Positions 32,394 to 40,929 are shown, counted from the stretch's first letter. The stretch is DNA of 64,000 nt from CAYHPR01 sp964358895 (GCA_964358895.1 CAYHPR010000001.1:1-64000), one strand, 5' to 3'. Notes: generated by a model not told the origin, from the sequence alone. Program-made: numbers and translations.

Positions 32394-33113
32394 TTATTTA
32401 CTCTTAGCAAAATCGCCACCTAATGAAGGAACAGACTCAGAATAAAACATAGGTTCCGCAATTTTCCAGATTATGTCAGTGGTCTCTTCAACAGAGATTC
32501 TTTCATTATTTCGGATGCAATCTATGCGTTTCCAGTTTTTATAATGATCCGCCAACCATTTGTAACAATTTTCAGTATCGATCAGATGGGCTGCATTTTG
32601 TTCATGTAAATCTCTTACTCTACGCTCGCCTTCCATAGCTTTTATCGTCCACTCCACAGGCAAATATAAGTAGATAACAAGATCCGACTCAGGAAGTCCC
32701 ATTTCTTCGATTTCAAGCTTGCGTATCCACTCGACCATCTCACGCACTTGTTGCTCTCCTTTCCTCCAAAATTTTCCACCTTGATGTGCCATATTCGATT
32801 CAGTATATCGATCCAGGATAATAGTTTTACCTTCGTTTAACCAATTCATCATGAGCGGCTTTACACTCAGTCTGTCTTCTGCATATAACTTTGCTATGTA
32901 TTTAGTATCGACTTCATCAAGTGAACCTAATTTACCGTTAAGGTAATCTTTTATTTTTTGGCCCGTTGGTGTGCCATATCTTGGAAAACTCAAGGTTTCT
33001 ACTTTCAAACCTTTTGATAGAGCTCTTTCAAAAATTAGTTTAGTCTGTGTCTTTTTGCCGGATCCGTCAGACCCTTCGATAACTATGATTTTACCTCGAT
33101 TATTTACTAACAT
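32394..33113 (-). CDS. tmk: Thymidylate kinase
   Basis: Phosphorylates dTMP to dTDP. P-loop GSDGSGKKTQ (14-23), with Lys where Ser/Thr-Lys is more usual; DRY motif in IILDRYTESN; and SFPRYGTPTG in the dTMP site. 239 residues from ATG 33113, which has GGGAGG four bases upstream; an earlier in-frame start (33155) would add a hydrophobic stretch and is rejected. It is divergent from nth across 60 bases and lies just upstream of the uS13 promoter. Confidence 0.9.
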   Translation of the reverse strand: MLVNNRGKIIVIEGSDGSGKKTQTKLIFERALSKGLKVETLSFPRYGTPTGQKIKDYLNGKLGSLDEVDTKYIAKLYAEDRLSVKPLMMNWLNEGKTIILDRYTESNMAHQGGKFWRKGEQQVREMVEWIRKLEIEEMGLPESDLVIYLYLPVEWTIKAMEGERRVRDLHEQNAAHLIDTENCYKWLADHYKNWKRIDCIRNNERISVEETTDIIWKIAEPMFYSESVPSLGGDFAKSK

Positions 33114-33173
33114 ATAGCCTCCCTTGTAAAGGAAGATAAGGAACTTTATAAACATTCATGTTTGGAAACAAAT

Positions 33174-33869
33174 ATGGCAAAAATTGATAGCATAGTCAAA
33201 ACACTTAGAAAGATGTACCCGAACGAATTCCATGGCACGATAATTCATTACAAACCTTTTCCAATTTTGATTGGTACAATCTTATCACATCAGACTCCGG
33301 ACCCAAGAACAATTAAAGCAGAAAAAAGACTATTTGCTATTTATACAACACCAGAACAGATAGCTAACGCGCCTGTTTCGAAGATAAAAGAACTAATCAA
33401 ACCAGTCGGGATATACAACATAAAGGCAAAACGCCTCAAACAGGTTTGCAGTATCTTGGTTGAAAAATACGGAGGAAAAGTACCAAGAGATTATAATGAA
33501 CTTCTAAAACTACCAGGAGTTGGCAGGAAGACAGCAAATATTGTTTTCACTTATGCATTTGGAAAATCTGATTTAATAGCTGTTGACGTTCATGTTAACA
33601 GGATTTCAAATAGACTTGGAATAGTAAAAACAAAAACCCCAGAAAAAACTGAATTTGCACTTTACAAAGCTGTACCGAAGAAGTATTGGAGAGATGTAAA
33701 TGAACTGATGGTTCAACATGGCCAAACTATTTGTGCAGCAAAACCAAAATGCTACAAATGCGACTTGAGACCTTACTGTGATTACTACCAAAAAGTTATC
33801 AAACCAAAAAAGATTCCTGGCAGCTTTACGCCGCCTAAAAATAAGAAAAGCGCAGAGAGCGAGATTTGA
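33174..33869 (+). CDS. nth: Endonuclease III-type DNA glycosylase/AP lyase
   Basis: Removes oxidised pyrimidines. Helix-hairpin-helix LPGVGRKTAN with catalytic K119, then D138 in AVDVHVNR. The [4Fe-4S] cluster uses C187, C193, C196 and C202 (C-x6-C-x2-C-x5-C). SHQTPD replaces the usual S-x-QTTD. ATG 33174 follows TTTATAAAC by about 25 bases (leaderless), so it is preferred over the earlier in-frame start. The last 18 bases overlap the 3' end of the antisense tRNA-Ser gene, so the SAESEI tail is read from tRNA sequence. Confidence 0.95.
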   Translation: MAKIDSIVKTLRKMYPNEFHGTIIHYKPFPILIGTILSHQTPDPRTIKAEKRLFAIYTTPEQIANAPVSKIKELIKPVGIYNIKAKRLKQVCSILVEKYGGKVPRDYNELLKLPGVGRKTANIVFTYAFGKSDLIAVDVHVNRISNRLGIVKTKTPEKTEFALYKAVPKKYWRDVNELMVQHGQTICAAKPKCYKCDLRPYCDYYQKVIKPKKIPGSFTPPKNKKSAESEI

Positions 33870-33986
33870 ACTCGCAAGGCCCTTGCGGACCACCAGCTTT
33901 CAAGGAACCTCTTGAAAGAGGTTCGTCGAGAATCTCATTCTAAAATTTTTCCAGGCTGGCGCACTACCAGATTATGCGATCTCTGC
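33852..33986 (-). tRNA. tRNA-Ser with 50-base intron
   Basis: 135 bases, 85 after splicing. Acceptor GCAGAGA/TCTCTGC, anticodon stem CCAGC/GCTGG, class II variable arm GGTCC-GCAA-GGGCC, and T-arm GCGAG-TTCAAAT-CTCGC. Splicing at the canonical 37/38 site removes 33899-33948 and leaves loop CTGGAAA (anticodon GGA). The 3' intron border also carries CTTGAAA, which would read TGA, also Ser. The intron folds into hairpins (AGAAT/ATTCT; GAACCTCT/AGAGGTTC). The bulge-helix-bulge here is imperfect. Confidence 0.87.
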
Positions 33987-34019
33987 ACAAATAATAGAAG
34001 GATGTGAATCTTATTATTG

Positions 34020-35042
34020 CTATTTATCTTGGCTGAGCACGTCATTTTTATCTATTTTATCTGTTTTCTTTTTCCATCCAGGATAAGTCCCTTTTTCCAT
34101 AATCACTTTCTCTATTTTGACTGCTACTCCTGACTTTTCTGTGATCATATCGTTAGCATTTAACTGTGCTTTTCCAAATCCAATAAGTTCATCTTTTAAC
34201 GAAAGGATAGCGACTACGTCCCCGTCTTTAATAGATTGTTCACATTTTACTAACCCTGGAACATGAAGAGGAGCACCTGAGCAAACAGAATCTATTGCAT
34301 TATCAGATATCCACACTTTTTTGTTTGTTATAAAGTCCTCTAAATTTTTTATATATCGCTTAACAAATGTATTGTCATTCTTTTCCTTCCAGAGCCAGAC
34401 CGCATCTGTCAGACTATGCAATGTGACAGAATCTTTTTCTGAAATACTACCTACTTCGATCCGCCTAAGCTCTGCCATATGTGCACCAATTCGTGATTGT
34501 TTTCCAATATCGTCAATTAATTTTCTGATATAAGTGCCAGCCTGAACTTTTGTTTTGAAAAGTATTGATCTGCCGCAGATCTCAAGGATATCGAAAGAAT
34601 GGATCTGCCGTTGTCTTGGCCTTCTTGCCACGGCAGATCTTACCGGAGGAACCTGAGTTATTTGGCCGATAAACTGGTCAACAACATTCCTAAGTTGTTT
34701 CTCAGAGATGTCCTTGTGAAACTGAGCTATTCCGACGTATTTCTTGTCTTTTGCCATCAGATATCCAGCTGCCTTCGTGGAACGATTAAGAAGAATTGGA
34801 AGAACACCTGAGACGTCTGGATCAAGAGTTCCTATATGCCCTGCCCGTTTGGCACCAATTAATTTTGCAGCTATTTCTGTAACTCTATGAGAAGTAGGTC
34901 CAGGCGGTTTGTCCAGTATAACTACGCCTAATTCAATCATCTGTTCAACAGTTCTCTCACTCGGCCGCTTTCCATACTGCTCATCAGTATGTACATGTGA
35001 CCTGTATAATATGTCTGGCTGTTCTTTTCTGACTATTGCCAT
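34020..35042 (-). CDS. cbf5: tRNA/rRNA pseudouridine synthase Cbf5
   Basis: Catalytic subunit of H/ACA ribonucleoproteins, 340 residues. Catalytic D74 in GTLDPDVSGVL; PPVRSAVARRPR and AGTYIRKLIDDIG are family motifs. The C-terminal PUA domain (about 248-325) includes VCSGAPLHVPGL and the GFGKAQLN segment. Its partner Nop10 is encoded at 62032. It overlaps or abuts eL14 upstream (2-base gap) in the usual archaeal cmk-eL14-cbf5 order and is followed by the tRNA-Ser gene. Confidence 0.96.
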   Translation of the reverse strand: MAIVRKEQPDILYRSHVHTDEQYGKRPSERTVEQMIELGVVILDKPPGPTSHRVTEIAAKLIGAKRAGHIGTLDPDVSGVLPILLNRSTKAAGYLMAKDKKYVGIAQFHKDISEKQLRNVVDQFIGQITQVPPVRSAVARRPRQRQIHSFDILEICGRSILFKTKVQAGTYIRKLIDDIGKQSRIGAHMAELRRIEVGSISEKDSVTLHSLTDAVWLWKEKNDNTFVKRYIKNLEDFITNKKVWISDNAIDSVCSGAPLHVPGLVKCEQSIKDGDVVAILSLKDELIGFGKAQLNANDMITEKSGVAVKIEKVIMEKGTYPGWKKKTDKIDKNDVLSQDK

Positions 35043-35043
35043 A

Positions 35044-35259
35044 CTATACTTTTGCCAGTGCTGCTTTTATTTGTTCCTCAGATTTAGGATCTACTTTCTT
35101 TTCCGTTGGAGTGAGATGTGACATATTCGCCTTTCTTGCGTTTTTTCTGTTTTTAGTCACAATTTCAACAAATTTGTTATCTAAAACGTTGATCACTACA
35201 CAATTATTTCCTTTATCTCTTCCCATGCCCATAACACATACTCTTCCTGGTTCCATCAT
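35044..35259 (-). CDS. rpl14e: Ribosomal protein eL14
   Basis: 71 residues from ATG 35259: MMEPGRVCVMGMGRDKGNNC and VVINVLDNKFVEI match the KOW/SH3 fold of eL14, and ANMSHLTPTEKK matches its end. The frame runs upstream to 35295, but AGGTGAT four bases before ATG 35259 decides the start. It lies between cmk and cbf5 as in most archaea. Two A+T hairpins fill the gap to cmk. Confidence 0.93.
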   Translation of the reverse strand: MMEPGRVCVMGMGRDKGNNCVVINVLDNKFVEIVTKNRKNARKANMSHLTPTEKKVDPKSEEQIKAALAKV

Positions 35260-35270
35260 TTCAATCACCT

Positions 35271-35324
35271 GAACTTTTACAAAAAGTTCAATCAAAACTA
35301 TAAAAACTTTTTAGAAAAAAGTTT
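35271..35324 (-). repeat. Two A+T hairpin elements, eL14 leader
   Basis: GAACTTTT/AAAAGTTC (35271-35289, 3-base loop) ends next to the AGGTGAT ribosome binding site. AAACTTTTT/AAAAAGTTT (35304-35324, 3-base loop) follows the cmk stop by 12 bases. Both belong to the hairpin family seen before eL18, rpoD and uS17. Confidence 0.7.
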
Positions 35325-35335
35325 CACAAAAAATC

Positions 35336-35863
35336 TTATTTCTTTAATCTATTCTCGTAAGCACAGATAATAATGTTTGCTATTTGATCGGGAGTGTAAT
35401 TTTCTGTACTAATAACTAAATCAAAAATCGAATGATCGAAGATATCGACACCGTATATGGCCATATAACGACCTCGATTGTGAAAATCTCGTTTTTTAAC
35501 ATGATTCAATGCTTCTTTCAAAGACAGATTGTCTCGCTTAGCTATTCTTGTTGCACGTACCTCTGGCCCTGCTTCCAACCAGACTCTGAGCTTAGCATCA
35601 TTGATTTGCCAAGGCGCAAGCCATGTTGAAACAACACTATTTGTCTTTCTGGCTTCTTTTACTATCTGTTTATCGAATTCAATATCAATAGTCATATCCT
35701 TCTCAGCATATTTATGGTATTCAAGCAACGGGATGTTGAGCTGTTTAGCAACATCTTTGAAGGATAGTTTAACTCTTTGAAAATCTAATTCTTCGGAAAC
35801 TTTATCAGCAACTGTATCTTTTCCAGCTCCAACCAAACCCGAAATACAAATAATATCTGACAT
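35336..35863 (-). CDS. cmk: Cytidylate kinase (archaeal type)
   Basis: Phosphorylates CMP/dCMP. 175 residues with P-loop GLVGAGKD (9-16) and SFKDVAKQLNIPLLEYHKYA in the nucleotide-monophosphate site, then RATRIAKRDN and NRGRYMAIYGVDIFDHS. Its position between the EMC3-like gene and eL14 is the archaeal norm, except that eL34, usually just upstream, is missing. AGGTGTCTAT before the ATG is the ribosome binding region shared with the repeated leader family. Confidence 0.92.
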   Translation of the reverse strand: MSDIICISGLVGAGKDTVADKVSEELDFQRVKLSFKDVAKQLNIPLLEYHKYAEKDMTIDIEFDKQIVKEARKTNSVVSTWLAPWQINDAKLRVWLEAGPEVRATRIAKRDNLSLKEALNHVKKRDFHNRGRYMAIYGVDIFDHSIFDLVISTENYTPDQIANIIICAYENRLKK

Positions 35864-35870
35864 ATAGACA

Positions 35871-35901
35871 CCTACTAGAAACCTGCGGTTTCTAGGATTT
35901 C
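35871..35901 (-). repeat. CTAGGAAAT-type leader element, hairpin variant (cmk)
   Basis: On the minus strand CTAGAAACC-GCA-GGTTTCTAG forms a perfect 9-bp stem followed by TAGGTGTCTAT and the cmk ATG. The 3' part is shared with the uL2 and eS4 leaders; the hairpin is unique to this copy. Confidence 0.6.
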
Positions 35902-35956
35902 CCTTTCTTCTGACTTCCTATTTTTCAGTTCTTAGTAATTTGTCTCTAAATTTAGC

Positions 35957-36457
35957 TTATTCATTTTCTTTCTTCTTTTTATTTTGTTCTTTCAGGTGAT
36001 TGTAAATCAATTGAGTTATTCCTCCAAAAAATATGAAAGACAGCCAATACCATCCGTAAGATCCGAAGGTATCTCTCCATTCAATAAGTTCTGTTGGGCT
36101 TCTGAAAGGAATTGGAAGCTTGAATGGCAACACAATCTCAAATACAGGAACAAATATACGTATGAGATATGGAACAACGAACGCTAAAGGAAGTACTACT
36201 GCCATCGATTTCAAGGATAATGTGATTGATTCGAAAGACATTTGCTGAGACTTTTTGAGCTCAGGTTCAAGTTCGTCAAGCTTCTTTGAATCTTTTCTCT
36301 TAAGAGCCTCGAAATATTCTTTGTTAACTTTGTTCGTGAATGCTTGTATCTCTTTCATTCTTGTGCTTATTCCTAACTTTTCAAGGATAATGGCCGTCGC
36401 TAAAGATGCAGATATAGCAACTACTGTAATTCCTCCTGCTACCAACCCATCTACCAT
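35957..36457 (-). CDS. EMC3/TMCO1-family (DUF106) membrane insertase-like protein
   Basis: 166 residues, archaeal member of the Oxa1/YidC superfamily, likely helping membrane-protein insertion at SecYEG. A first helix (about 6-26) precedes a cytosolic charged coiled region (AFTNKVNKEYFEALKRKDSK). Then come the conserved QQMSFESITLSLKSMAVVLPLAFVV segment (split across 91-116) and a last helix WYWLSFIFFGGITQLIYN. The genes secY and adkA lie upstream on the same strand. The tail is Lys/Glu-rich. Confidence 0.88.
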   Translation of the reverse strand: MVDGLVAGGITVVAISASLATAIILEKLGISTRMKEIQAFTNKVNKEYFEALKRKDSKKLDELEPELKKSQQMSFESITLSLKSMAVVLPLAFVVPYLIRIFVPVFEIVLPFKLPIPFRSPTELIEWRDTFGSYGWYWLSFIFFGGITQLIYNHLKEQNKKKKENE

Positions 36458-36505
36458 AATAATTCACCTACATTTAATTAGAACAAATAGTTATTTCTTT
36501 ATGTG

Positions 36506-37072
36506 TTATTTCTCCCATCCAATGTTATGGAGAATTGATTTAAAGTCATTTGAAGTTTCATCAAGCTTACCATCTATATTTTGAATAATATAAAATGGTG
36601 AACCAGATTTTGCTGCATACGAACCGATTAAAACTTTGGACAACAGACGATATTCATCTATCTCAACCTTGCTCAGATAGATTCTTTCACGTGTCTTGTC
36701 ACTTATTCTTCTTGCAATTATTTGATCCGAAGGAGCATCGATGAAAATGAATCCGTCAATTTTAATCTTCTGAAAGAATAATGGGTGAAGACCCGCAATG
36801 TATCCGAGCGGTTTTCTTCGGAGTATTGCATGCGTATCGACTATAGTTTTTGGTTTATTAGCAATCTTTGAAAGCTTCTTAACAACTGCATCCTGCAGCT
36901 TCAAATGCTCTTTGACTGGCAAATCAATAATACTGTCTCTATTCTTCTTTGCTATTTCTGCAACTATGTCTCCGTAATTAATGAGCGTAATTTTTGAGCT
37001 AATTTTTTTCATTGCTGCTTTCACAACAGATGACTTACCAACACCGGGCAGACCCATGACAACTAATACCAT
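36506..37072 (-). CDS. adkA: Archaeal-type adenylate kinase
   Basis: Interconverts ATP, ADP and AMP. 188 residues with P-loop GLPGVGKSS (7-15), INYGD in the nucleotide site, IVDTHAILRRKPLGYIAGL and DAPSDQIIARR. It is of the archaeal trimer type, lacking a zinc or LID insertion of the bacterial enzyme. ATG 37072 is chosen over an upstream TTG. It follows secY after 22 bases, the typical archaeal order. Confidence 0.95.
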   Translation of the reverse strand: MVLVVMGLPGVGKSSVVKAAMKKISSKITLINYGDIVAEIAKKNRDSIIDLPVKEHLKLQDAVVKKLSKIANKPKTIVDTHAILRRKPLGYIAGLHPLFFQKIKIDGFIFIDAPSDQIIARRISDKTRERIYLSKVEIDEYRLLSKVLIGSYAAKSGSPFYIIQNIDGKLDETSNDFKSILHNIGWEK

Positions 37073-37094
37073 ATATACCAAACACTCTTCGTAT

Positions 37095-38546
37095 TTATCC
37101 TTCTAAGAATTTCTGAACAGATGGATACATCTCGAATAACTTTTGCTGTTTGAAATCTTCGTAAAACTTATGGATAATCCCAACAGTCAACAGAATTCCC
37201 GTTCCTCCTCCAATTGCACCAGTGAGATCGGCTAGAACTGCGAGAAGGCCTACGAAAAGACTTCCGAGTATTGTAATTGTTGAGATATATTTCTGAAGGA
37301 TTGACTCGATTATACGTGGATCTCTGCGGAAACCTGGAACTTGCATTCCGGTCTTAGTTATTTGATCAGCAATTGCAGATGGACCCATACCTGCTGCTTC
37401 TATCCAGAATCTGCCGAAGAAAACACAGGCTGTCACATAAATTAATGCATATAAAATTACATGAACAAATTCAGGAATTCCGAAAATAGGTGTTGAACCG
37501 GCGAGTGTTGCAAGATAACCCTCATACCCAATGAATAAGGGGTTCTGGAAGGAGGTGATCATGTAAAGGATTCCATCATGGATAAATCCGTCTGGTCCAA
37601 CATATCCAATTACTTGTGCAATGTTAGTGCCACCTACCATCCAATTTGCATTTGTAAGAAACGATCGTGCAAGAAGCTGAACGTTAAGTAAAAGTGCAGA
37701 CGTAAGGATTACAGGTAGAACTGAAACATACAGAAGCTTGACTGGAAAACTACTTCCGAATCCTCTCACGCGATCAAACGCAAGTGGTATCTGAACTTTC
37801 ACTTCCTCTGCATACAATGAGACAATAATAATGATAAAAGTAAATACGATCGGAAGGAAGGATATAATTGCGTTAGGTATTGCCGTTGCACCACCTTGAG
37901 CAAGACGTCCAACAACCGTCAACCCAACATCAATGCCTCCTCCACCAAATATTAACGTGATTCCTCCTTGAACAACTGCAAGCGAGACTCCTGCAGCAAT
38001 AAACAAGCTGATGCCTGAACCGATCCCATACTTAGATACAACTTCATCAAGGAAAATCAATAAGACCGATGCAAGTGCTACTTGTAGGATTATAATCCCC
38101 ATCAGTATAGACGGGTCAATTCCGAGTGTTGTTGAAGGAACCAAATAAACTCCTGGAAGAATGAAGAGTATTGACTCGATAAATGCAAGCGCTATTCCCA
38201 ATACTTTCTGCGTCGCTGAGAACAGTTGTTTGTCAGCTGGATCTTGCATATTTACATCAATTATCTTTGCTCCTGCAAAAAGTTGCAAAAAGATTGATGC
38301 AAGGATTATTGGACCGATACCTATTGTAAGAAGAGTACCCGTTCTAGAAGCTAGAACTACCTGAATAAATTCAATAAATTGACCACCCCTCAGTTCACCA
38401 CCGAATGGGATGATGTGGTACATTATGAAAAAGATAAGAAGAACTAGTGATGTCCAGATTATTTTTTCTCGCAAGACAGGTGTCTTTGTCGGCGTCTTGA
38501 CTTCTGGCAGCAGCGGAATAAGTGGTTTGATAAAATCCAAGCGCAT
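37095..38546 (-). CDS. secY: Protein translocase subunit SecY
   Basis: Ten-helix channel of the Sec translocon, 483 residues. Recognisable: the amphipathic N-terminal helix with KTPTKTPVLREKIIWT, plug-region GIGPIILASIFLQLF, QKVLGIALAFIES, GIGSGISLFIAAGVS and the cytosolic loop RRDPRIIESILQKYIS before the last helices. It ends EMYPSVQKFL. It would export the beta-helix protein and the lipoprotein in this window. It follows uL15 in the spc-type order. Confidence 0.97.
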   Translation of the reverse strand: MRLDFIKPLIPLLPEVKTPTKTPVLREKIIWTSLVLLIFFIMYHIIPFGGELRGGQFIEFIQVVLASRTGTLLTIGIGPIILASIFLQLFAGAKIIDVNMQDPADKQLFSATQKVLGIALAFIESILFILPGVYLVPSTTLGIDPSILMGIIILQVALASVLLIFLDEVVSKYGIGSGISLFIAAGVSLAVVQGGITLIFGGGGIDVGLTVVGRLAQGGATAIPNAIISFLPIVFTFIIIIVSLYAEEVKVQIPLAFDRVRGFGSSFPVKLLYVSVLPVILTSALLLNVQLLARSFLTNANWMVGGTNIAQVIGYVGPDGFIHDGILYMITSFQNPLFIGYEGYLATLAGSTPIFGIPEFVHVILYALIYVTACVFFGRFWIEAAGMGPSAIADQITKTGMQVPGFRRDPRIIESILQKYISTITILGSLFVGLLAVLADLTGAIGGGTGILLTVGIIHKFYEDFKQQKLFEMYPSVQKFLEG

Positions 38547-38562
38547 TTGTTAACTCACCGAT

Positions 38563-39021
38563 TTATTCTGGTTGTTTACCTTCTGCCTTTTGGCCTTTCA
38601 TCTTATTTTCCATTAATTCAATTTTTCCTCCTGCTGATTCAATCTTTTGTTTTGCAGATTCTGAAAATGCCCGTGCTTTAACATTGACTGCGACATCAAT
38701 TTTACCTGTTCCAAGAACTTTGCCATCAAAAGCAAGGTTTGACATTCCTGTTGTCTTTTCAAGTCTACCTGCTTTCGCCCATTGTGAGATAAGATCGACA
38801 TTAATAAAATCAAGCGGTGGTTTTGCAGTTGGTCTGACAAATCCAAACTTACCAAAATGGTCTGGTTCATATTTAACTATCCAAGTCCATCTATGCTTAC
38901 CGGATCCAGCATAACCTCTGCCACCTCGGGATCCAGTCCCTCGTCTATTCTTGGTATTACCTGCGCCCCAATTTCGGCTTCCTAAATATTTTTTCCATTT
39001 TCTTGGATGTCTTCGTGCCAT
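38563..39021 (-). CDS. rpl15: Ribosomal protein uL15
   Basis: 152 residues; begins MARRHPRKWKKYLGSRNWGAG and has the Gly/Arg-rich loop RRGTGSRGGRGYAGSGKHRW, then a C-terminal globular part (GKIDVAVNVKARAFSESAKQ). A Lys/Glu tail is added. It sits between uL30 and secY. Its leader has two copies of the repeated CTAGGAAAT element and TAGGTTGTTGTT before the ATG. Confidence 0.95.
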   Translation of the reverse strand: MARRHPRKWKKYLGSRNWGAGNTKNRRGTGSRGGRGYAGSGKHRWTWIVKYEPDHFGKFGFVRPTAKPPLDFINVDLISQWAKAGRLEKTTGMSNLAFDGKVLGTGKIDVAVNVKARAFSESAKQKIESAGGKIELMENKMKGQKAEGKQPE

Positions 39022-39029
39022 AACAACAA

Positions 39030-39085
39030 CCTACGGTTTTTGTATTTCCTAGTTATTTATCTACTACAGTTTTTGTATTTCCCTA
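39030..39085 (-). repeat. CTAGGAAAT leader element, two copies (uL15)
   Basis: Copy 1 at 39030-39052 (minus: CTAGGAAATACAAAAACCGTAGG) differs by one base from uS4 copy 1; a second copy lies at 39064-39085. They fill most of the 85-base gap between uL30 and uL15. Confidence 0.75.
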
Positions 39086-39106
39086 ATTAATAATTTTCAT
39101 ATCTAA

Positions 39107-39529
39107 CTACATCATTCGGTCTAACAATTGATTGATATTTTCTCCACGGAACCCGTTTGCACCTTTAGGATAGACTCCTTTCATCATTTTCCATCCCTTT
39201 CTTGGAGGGTTAAGCCTGAATACTGGCTTGATGCCGGTTGGCTCATTCTTTTCGATTGCTGAAACGACTTTTTTAACCATGTCCGTTGTAACTCGTTTAT
39301 CCCCTGACAATCTCCCTCTCTTTTCAACAAGATCGGCAAGTGTCTCTTTGGAGATAGGACCCCATGTAACAAAATCCTTGCAAACATTAAGCATCCCCTT
39401 TAGAGATACTGACTCATTAACAAGCACGCAGTGATTCTTTCTCGTAAGTCTCAATAAATGGATAGTTGTCTTAATCTCTGGTTTCATACCTGAAAGGCCT
39501 CGGACTAAAACAATTGCTAGTAATACCAT
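39107..39529 (-). CDS. rpl30: Ribosomal protein uL30
   Basis: 140 residues, the archaeal long form with extra C-terminal part. Family features: IVLVRGLSGMKPEIKTTIHLLRL split across 6-28, NHCVLVNES, and RLNPPRKGWKMMKGVYPKG near the end. It stabilises the large subunit near the 5S rRNA. It lies between uS5 and uL15. Downstream and upstream gaps hold only short AT-rich sequence and, on the uL15 side, leader repeats. Confidence 0.95.
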   Translation of the reverse strand: MVLLAIVLVRGLSGMKPEIKTTIHLLRLTRKNHCVLVNESVSLKGMLNVCKDFVTWGPISKETLADLVEKRGRLSGDKRVTTDMVKKVVSAIEKNEPTGIKPVFRLNPPRKGWKMMKGVYPKGANGFRGENINQLLDRMM

Positions 39530-39612
39530 ATTCTCACATTTTATTTTCTTATTTTATTTCTCATTTATTTCTTAGTTCATCATTCTTATTTGCTTACTCT
39601 AGCAGCATAATC

Positions 39613-40275
39613 TTACGACCATTCCTGCTTAATCCTAATCTGATTTAATTGATCGATTGCATCGACAACTGCTCTCGCAATGTTGAAACGATTTCTTGTT
39701 CTTCCTTCTGCCTTTGTCCACACATCACGAATACCTGCAAGCTGCAATACTTTTCTAACAATTTTATTTGCGACAATGCCTGTTCCGCGTGGAGCTGGTA
39801 TAAGCATAACCCTAACACCACCATGACGTCCCGTCACTCTGATTGGAAGACTGTGCTTCGTTCCACAGGCACACTGTGCAGATCCACAACCTAGGTTAGT
39901 ATGAACAACATTAATCTTGGCGTCTTTGATAGCAGTTTCAATTGCTGGCCTAACTTCATCAGCTTTCCCTTGACCAATTGAAATGAATTTTTCTTGATCA
40001 CCAATAACTACGACAGCTCTGTATTTGGATTTTCTTCCAGAATCAGTCATTCTCTGTGTTGTTGAGAGCTCAACTGTTTCTTGCTGAATGTTTGGAACTA
40101 AATAATCAACAATTTCTGATTCAAGGATCTTTTTCCCTTTTGCTAAAACCTCTTCAAGTGATGTGATCTCCTTTTCCTTTACGGCTCTTCCTATCGCAGT
40201 TCTTGGAACCCATGAATCTATGGCTGCCTGATCAATTGCAGATGTCCGCTTCATTTTTCCTCGTCTTAGTTTCAT
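39613..40275 (-). CDS. rps5: Ribosomal protein uS5
   Basis: 220 residues; decoding-fidelity protein. Conserved parts: WVPRTAIGRAVKEKEI, the double-stranded-RNA-binding-like fold with SKYRAVVVIGDQEKFISIGQ, TKHSLPIRVTGRHGGVRV and PAPRGTGIVANKIVRKVLQL. It has several Cys (CGSAQCACG) in a loop that in archaea can bind metal. It lies between uL18 and uL30. Start: ATG 40275 after AAATGATAAA. Confidence 0.95.
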   Translation of the reverse strand: MKLRRGKMKRTSAIDQAAIDSWVPRTAIGRAVKEKEITSLEEVLAKGKKILESEIVDYLVPNIQQETVELSTTQRMTDSGRKSKYRAVVVIGDQEKFISIGQGKADEVRPAIETAIKDAKINVVHTNLGCGSAQCACGTKHSLPIRVTGRHGGVRVMLIPAPRGTGIVANKIVRKVLQLAGIRDVWTKAEGRTRNRFNIARAVVDAIDQLNQIRIKQEWS

Positions 40276-40311
40276 TTTATCATTTCCCCTTATCGATTAT
40301 TCTTAATGATT

Positions 40312-40890
40312 TTACTCTTTCATTATCTTTTGCTTAACGTCATTAAACAACTGTTCAATATTCTCAGGTTTAACTCCGGCCTTAATATAATCACCAAACT
40401 GCAGTTTATACTTGTCACTGCCAGCTATTGATTTAGCGTAATCAGCTATGTGCTTTCCATTAACTCTTGATTCATCAACTTTAATTTCACCAGCTGGGAT
40501 CTCAACGCCTGCATCTTTGAATCCTTTTAATGTTGCAAATATGAAGGAACCCTTTCCTGGCGATGAAAGACCGCTATCGAGGATTGCATTCTTTACTTTC
40601 TTTTTAATTGCCGTTCTTCCGCATAAAAGACCTACTAAATATGCAGTTGGAAGATTTGCTCTTGGATGCCAACCAAACTTTTTCAAATCAGCAGAATTAA
40701 CGCTGAATATTGTTTTGTCGAACTTTTCGTTGTATTCAACTATATGTGAAACTATGCTTCTATTTGACTTTCTAACAACAAATCTCGCAATACCGGACTT
40801 GAGCAGAGCTAACCTCTTTCTGTAATTAGTAACGCCGTTTCTTCTGCGTTTAAATGCAACAATATACGTTGGTCCGGTTGCTTTTGACAT
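40312..40890 (-). CDS. rpl18: Ribosomal protein uL18
   Basis: 5S rRNA-binding protein, 192 residues from ATG 40890, archaeal long form. Motifs: TNYRKRLALLKSG, RFVVRKSNRSIVSHIVEY, GLLCGRTAIKKKV and a C-terminal part PAGEIKVDESRVNGKHIADY. An earlier in-frame start at 40905 would add MCVEF and has no better ribosome binding site. It lies between eL19 and uS5. Confidence 0.94.
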   Translation of the reverse strand: MSKATGPTYIVAFKRRRNGVTNYRKRLALLKSGIARFVVRKSNRSIVSHIVEYNEKFDKTIFSVNSADLKKFGWHPRANLPTAYLVGLLCGRTAIKKKVKNAILDSGLSSPGKGSFIFATLKGFKDAGVEIPAGEIKVDESRVNGKHIADYAKSIAGSDKYKLQFGDYIKAGVKPENIEQLFNDVKQKIMKE

Positions 40891-40929
40891 AAATTCCACA
40901 CACATTTTCTAAATATTTTTAAACATACA

